The position numbers and the translations under genes are program-made. A stretch of DNA of 64,000 bases from Labrys sedimenti (GTDB lineage Bacteria; Pseudomonadota; Alphaproteobacteria; Rhizobiales; Labraceae): NCBI RefSeq assembly GCF_034424805.1, contig NZ_JAXOUF010000006.1, positions 62,001 through 126,000 on the forward strand. Direction: 5' to 3'. The notes below the pieces were generated by a model, which ran no database searches, was not told the origin of the DNA, and saw nothing but the letters and a program-made list of their open reading frames with translations. Numbering within the stretch: the first letter of the stretch is position 1; each line of letters starts with the position of its first letter. This document shows, in pieces, positions 62,313-64,000 of this stretch.

Positions 62313-63872
62313 TCAGGAGCCGGTGTCGCGCAGATCATGCACCAGACGAGGGCGGTGAATAGCCTCGGAGGGAAGCGCAGGCGCGGGCGGACGATGGCGG
62401 GCATCGACTAGGGCCTGGAAGTGAGAGAGCAGTTTGCGGTAGAGCCCCTCGCCGGCGGCGGCATCCTCCAGGCCGAGATCGATATTGGGATTGTCGTTGA
62501 CCTCGATGACCAGGACCCCCGATTTGGTCTGCTTGAGATCAACCCCGTAGAGGCCGGTGCCGATCAGTCCTGCCGCCCGCACTGCCGGTTCGATCACTTC
62601 GCGCGGCACCTCCTCGACCGGTACGGCCTGGGTGCGGCCCTCGGTGTAGGCTCCGGCCTCGCCATGCTGGATGATCTGCCAGTGGCCTGAGGACATGAAA
62701 TATTTGGCAGCGAAGATCACCTCGCCGGCGAGAATGCCGATGCGCCAGTCGAAGGGCGTATAGACGTAGTCCTGCACCAGGATGAGGCCGGACTGCTTGA
62801 ACATGGCCGCGGCAATCTCCTGGAATTGCTGCCAGTTCTCGGCTTTCTTCACGCTGAGGCTGAAGGCGCCATCAGGCACTTTCAGCACTGCGGGATAGGT
62901 CAGCTGCGTTTCGAAACCCGCCAGTGTGCGGCGGGTCAGGAAGAGCGTGCGGGGTGTGGCGATGCCGTTGCCGCTGAGGAGTTCCGACAGGAAGGCTTTG
63001 TTGGTGCAGCGCAGGATCGAGCCGGGGTCGTCGATCACCGGCATGCCTTCGCTGGCGGCCTTGCGGGCGAAACGGAAGGTGTGGTGCGCGATCGCCGTGG
63101 TCTCGCGAATGAACAGGGCGTCGAACTGGGTGAGCCGCGGATAGTCCTTCTTCTCGATCAGCTCCACGGCAATATCCATGTCCTGGCCGATACGCACCAT
63201 GGCCAGGAGGGTCTTCAGCTTGGAGGGCGGCAGGGGATCCTTGGGATCGTGCAGGATTGCCAGGTCCATGCGCGGCCCGCTGGCCGAAGGGACATGGCGC
63301 CAGGGGCGCCGGCAGAAGCGGGCGAGGCCGTCGAGAAACAGGCTGTCGCGGGCCGGGTCGACATTGCGCGGGTCGAGCGGATGCAGGGCGGCAATCTTCC
63401 AGCCGGCGCCGCCTTCAAGGCGTTCGAGGTCGATCGCCAGGAGGGGGCAGCGGAACAGTTCGAAGCTGCGGCTCGCGAACTCCGCCAGCCCCCGATCTTC
63501 GACACCGCGATCCTCGACCTGACCGAAAAAAACCTGGATGCGCATTGCATTCACCGCCCGGGGTACGGAGGCAAGCGGGCCGAGGCAGCGCTCGAGGCCG
63601 GCGAGCTTCTGGGTCTGCACTGCCTTGACCTGCAGGTCGGTGATAGCCTCCATGCTCGGCATCACCCGTTCGCCGCGCGCTTCGGCGAGCAGGGACACGT
63701 AGTAGCCGATGCTGAGATAGGCATAGCTGCGGCACAGATTGATGATACGGCGGGGCCGCTGCAGCAGGCCTGGTCCTTCCGCGATGAAGTCCTGCGCGGT
63801 GATCACCCGGACACCGGGGACTGACCAGCGAAAATCACTGGGTTTTTCGACAATGATCAGTTGAGCGGGCAT
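62313..63872 (-). CDS. RimK-like ATP-grasp protein with N-terminal RLAN domain
   Basis: A 519-aa protein. The N-terminal part (about 1-190; QLIIVEKPSDFRW, RRIINLCRSYAYLSIGYYVS) matches the RLAN domain found in front of RimK-like ligases. The C-terminal ATP-grasp (about 205-495) contains NKAFLSELLSGNGIATPRTL, YPAVLKVPDGAFSLSV and the Mg-binding GVLVIEVNDNPNIDLG. The ligase family joins an amino acid or peptide to a carboxylate using ATP. Many such genes sit beside a GNAT or peptidase; here the visible neighbours are small membrane ORFs and the window edge. Substrate unknown. Confidence 0.9.
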   Translation of the reverse strand: MPAQLIIVEKPSDFRWSVPGVRVITAQDFIAEGPGLLQRPRRIINLCRSYAYLSIGYYVSLLAEARGERVMPSMEAITDLQVKAVQTQKLAGLERCLGPLASVPRAVNAMRIQVFFGQVEDRGVEDRGLAEFASRSFELFRCPLLAIDLERLEGGAGWKIAALHPLDPRNVDPARDSLFLDGLARFCRRPWRHVPSASGPRMDLAILHDPKDPLPPSKLKTLLAMVRIGQDMDIAVELIEKKDYPRLTQFDALFIRETTAIAHHTFRFARKAASEGMPVIDDPGSILRCTNKAFLSELLSGNGIATPRTLFLTRRTLAGFETQLTYPAVLKVPDGAFSLSVKKAENWQQFQEIAAAMFKQSGLILVQDYVYTPFDWRIGILAGEVIFAAKYFMSSGHWQIIQHGEAGAYTEGRTQAVPVEEVPREVIEPAVRAAGLIGTGLYGVDLKQTKSGVLVIEVNDNPNIDLGLEDAAAGEGLYRKLLSHFQALVDARHRPPAPALPSEAIHRPRLVHDLRDTGS

Positions 63873-63959
63873 TGGTTGCTTTCACGAAGGGAAGGTCGGT
63901 GCCCAGCGCTGCGGCCATCTGGCCCGTCTTTCGCCGGCAGTTTCAAGAGGATGAAAGAT

Positions 63960-64000
63960 ATGTCCAGGCAGGGGCTTAAGGTTGCAGGCGCATCTACTGC
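63960..64000 (+). CDS. possible start of a rightward gene, truncated at the window edge
   Basis: An ATG at 63960, with GAGG about eight nt upstream, opens a frame reading MSRQGLKVAGAST to the end of the window. The Arg/Lys start followed by small apolar residues could begin a signal peptide. Only 13 codons are visible, so identity is unknown. It is divergent from the ATP-grasp gene. Confidence 0.35.
   Translation, partial: MSRQGLKVAGAST

Overview
The window is high-GC DNA from an aerobic heterotroph. It is most likely an alphaproteobacterium of the Rhizobiales (Hyphomicrobiales). Supporting signs are the soxBDAG order, many LysR, TetR, Lrp and MarR regulators beside small catabolic operons, many ABC importers, and an intergenic palindrome family with a CGCCGAAAAGTGG core typical of that order. 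I cannot name a genus. No rRNA, tRNA, CRISPR array, integrase or transposase was found. Most of the window looks like ordinary chromosome. A lower-GC patch at about 22.4-24.7 kb and a few dyad-rich gaps are the exceptions.

Layout. 0-4.1 kb: start of a leftward gene cut by the edge, a Gfo/Idh dehydrogenase, an SDR with a divergent LysR, and an aldo/keto reductase. 4.4-8.4 kb: a giant seven-PAS GGDEF-EAL protein. 8.8-13.9 kb: heterotetrameric sarcosine oxidase, soxBDAG. 14.0-20.5 kb: a peptide-type binding protein, a DMT exporter, an SDR with a divergent TetR, an ArsR and a Bcr/CflA exporter. 21.2-25.5 kb: surface-glycan genes (DegT aminotransferase, GT2, GNAT, WbqC, hexapeptide acetyltransferase). 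25.7-27.9 kb: an amino-acid ABC importer without its ATPase. 28.8-32.8 kb: a ModE-like regulator divergent from an ALDH plus a formyl-THF hydrolase-type formyltransferase, which together look like a split 10-formyl-THF dehydrogenase. 32.8-34.5 kb: HPPD and a divergent Lrp regulator. 34.5-40.2 kb: LysR with a 14-TM MFS pump, a HAD phosphatase, and a two-gene chromate transporter with a LysR. 40.3-44.5 kb: ribitol dehydrogenase and a sugar ABC importer. 45.2-50.3 kb: an exported GDPD, a nested repeat, DUF2721, an HlyD pair and DUF1697. 50.4-52.5 kb: MarR with a divergent flavin monooxygenase. 52.5-54.5 kb: an exported LivJ-type receptor fused to a caspase-like protease. 55-56.7 kb: an MHS transporter with a large periplasmic insert. 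56.9-61.7 kb: a 1587-aa helicase-nuclease. 62.1-63.9 kb: small membrane ORFs and a RimK-like ATP-grasp protein.

How the genes may work together (inference). Sarcosine oxidase feeds one-carbon units into the folate pool, and the split formyl-THF dehydrogenase could dispose of formyl-THF as CO2. The importers and dehydrogenases point to catabolism of polyols, amino acids and aromatics. The most unusual items are the receptor-caspase fusion, the split formyl-THF dehydrogenase with two matching operators, the helicase-nuclease and the exact PAS-triplet duplication.
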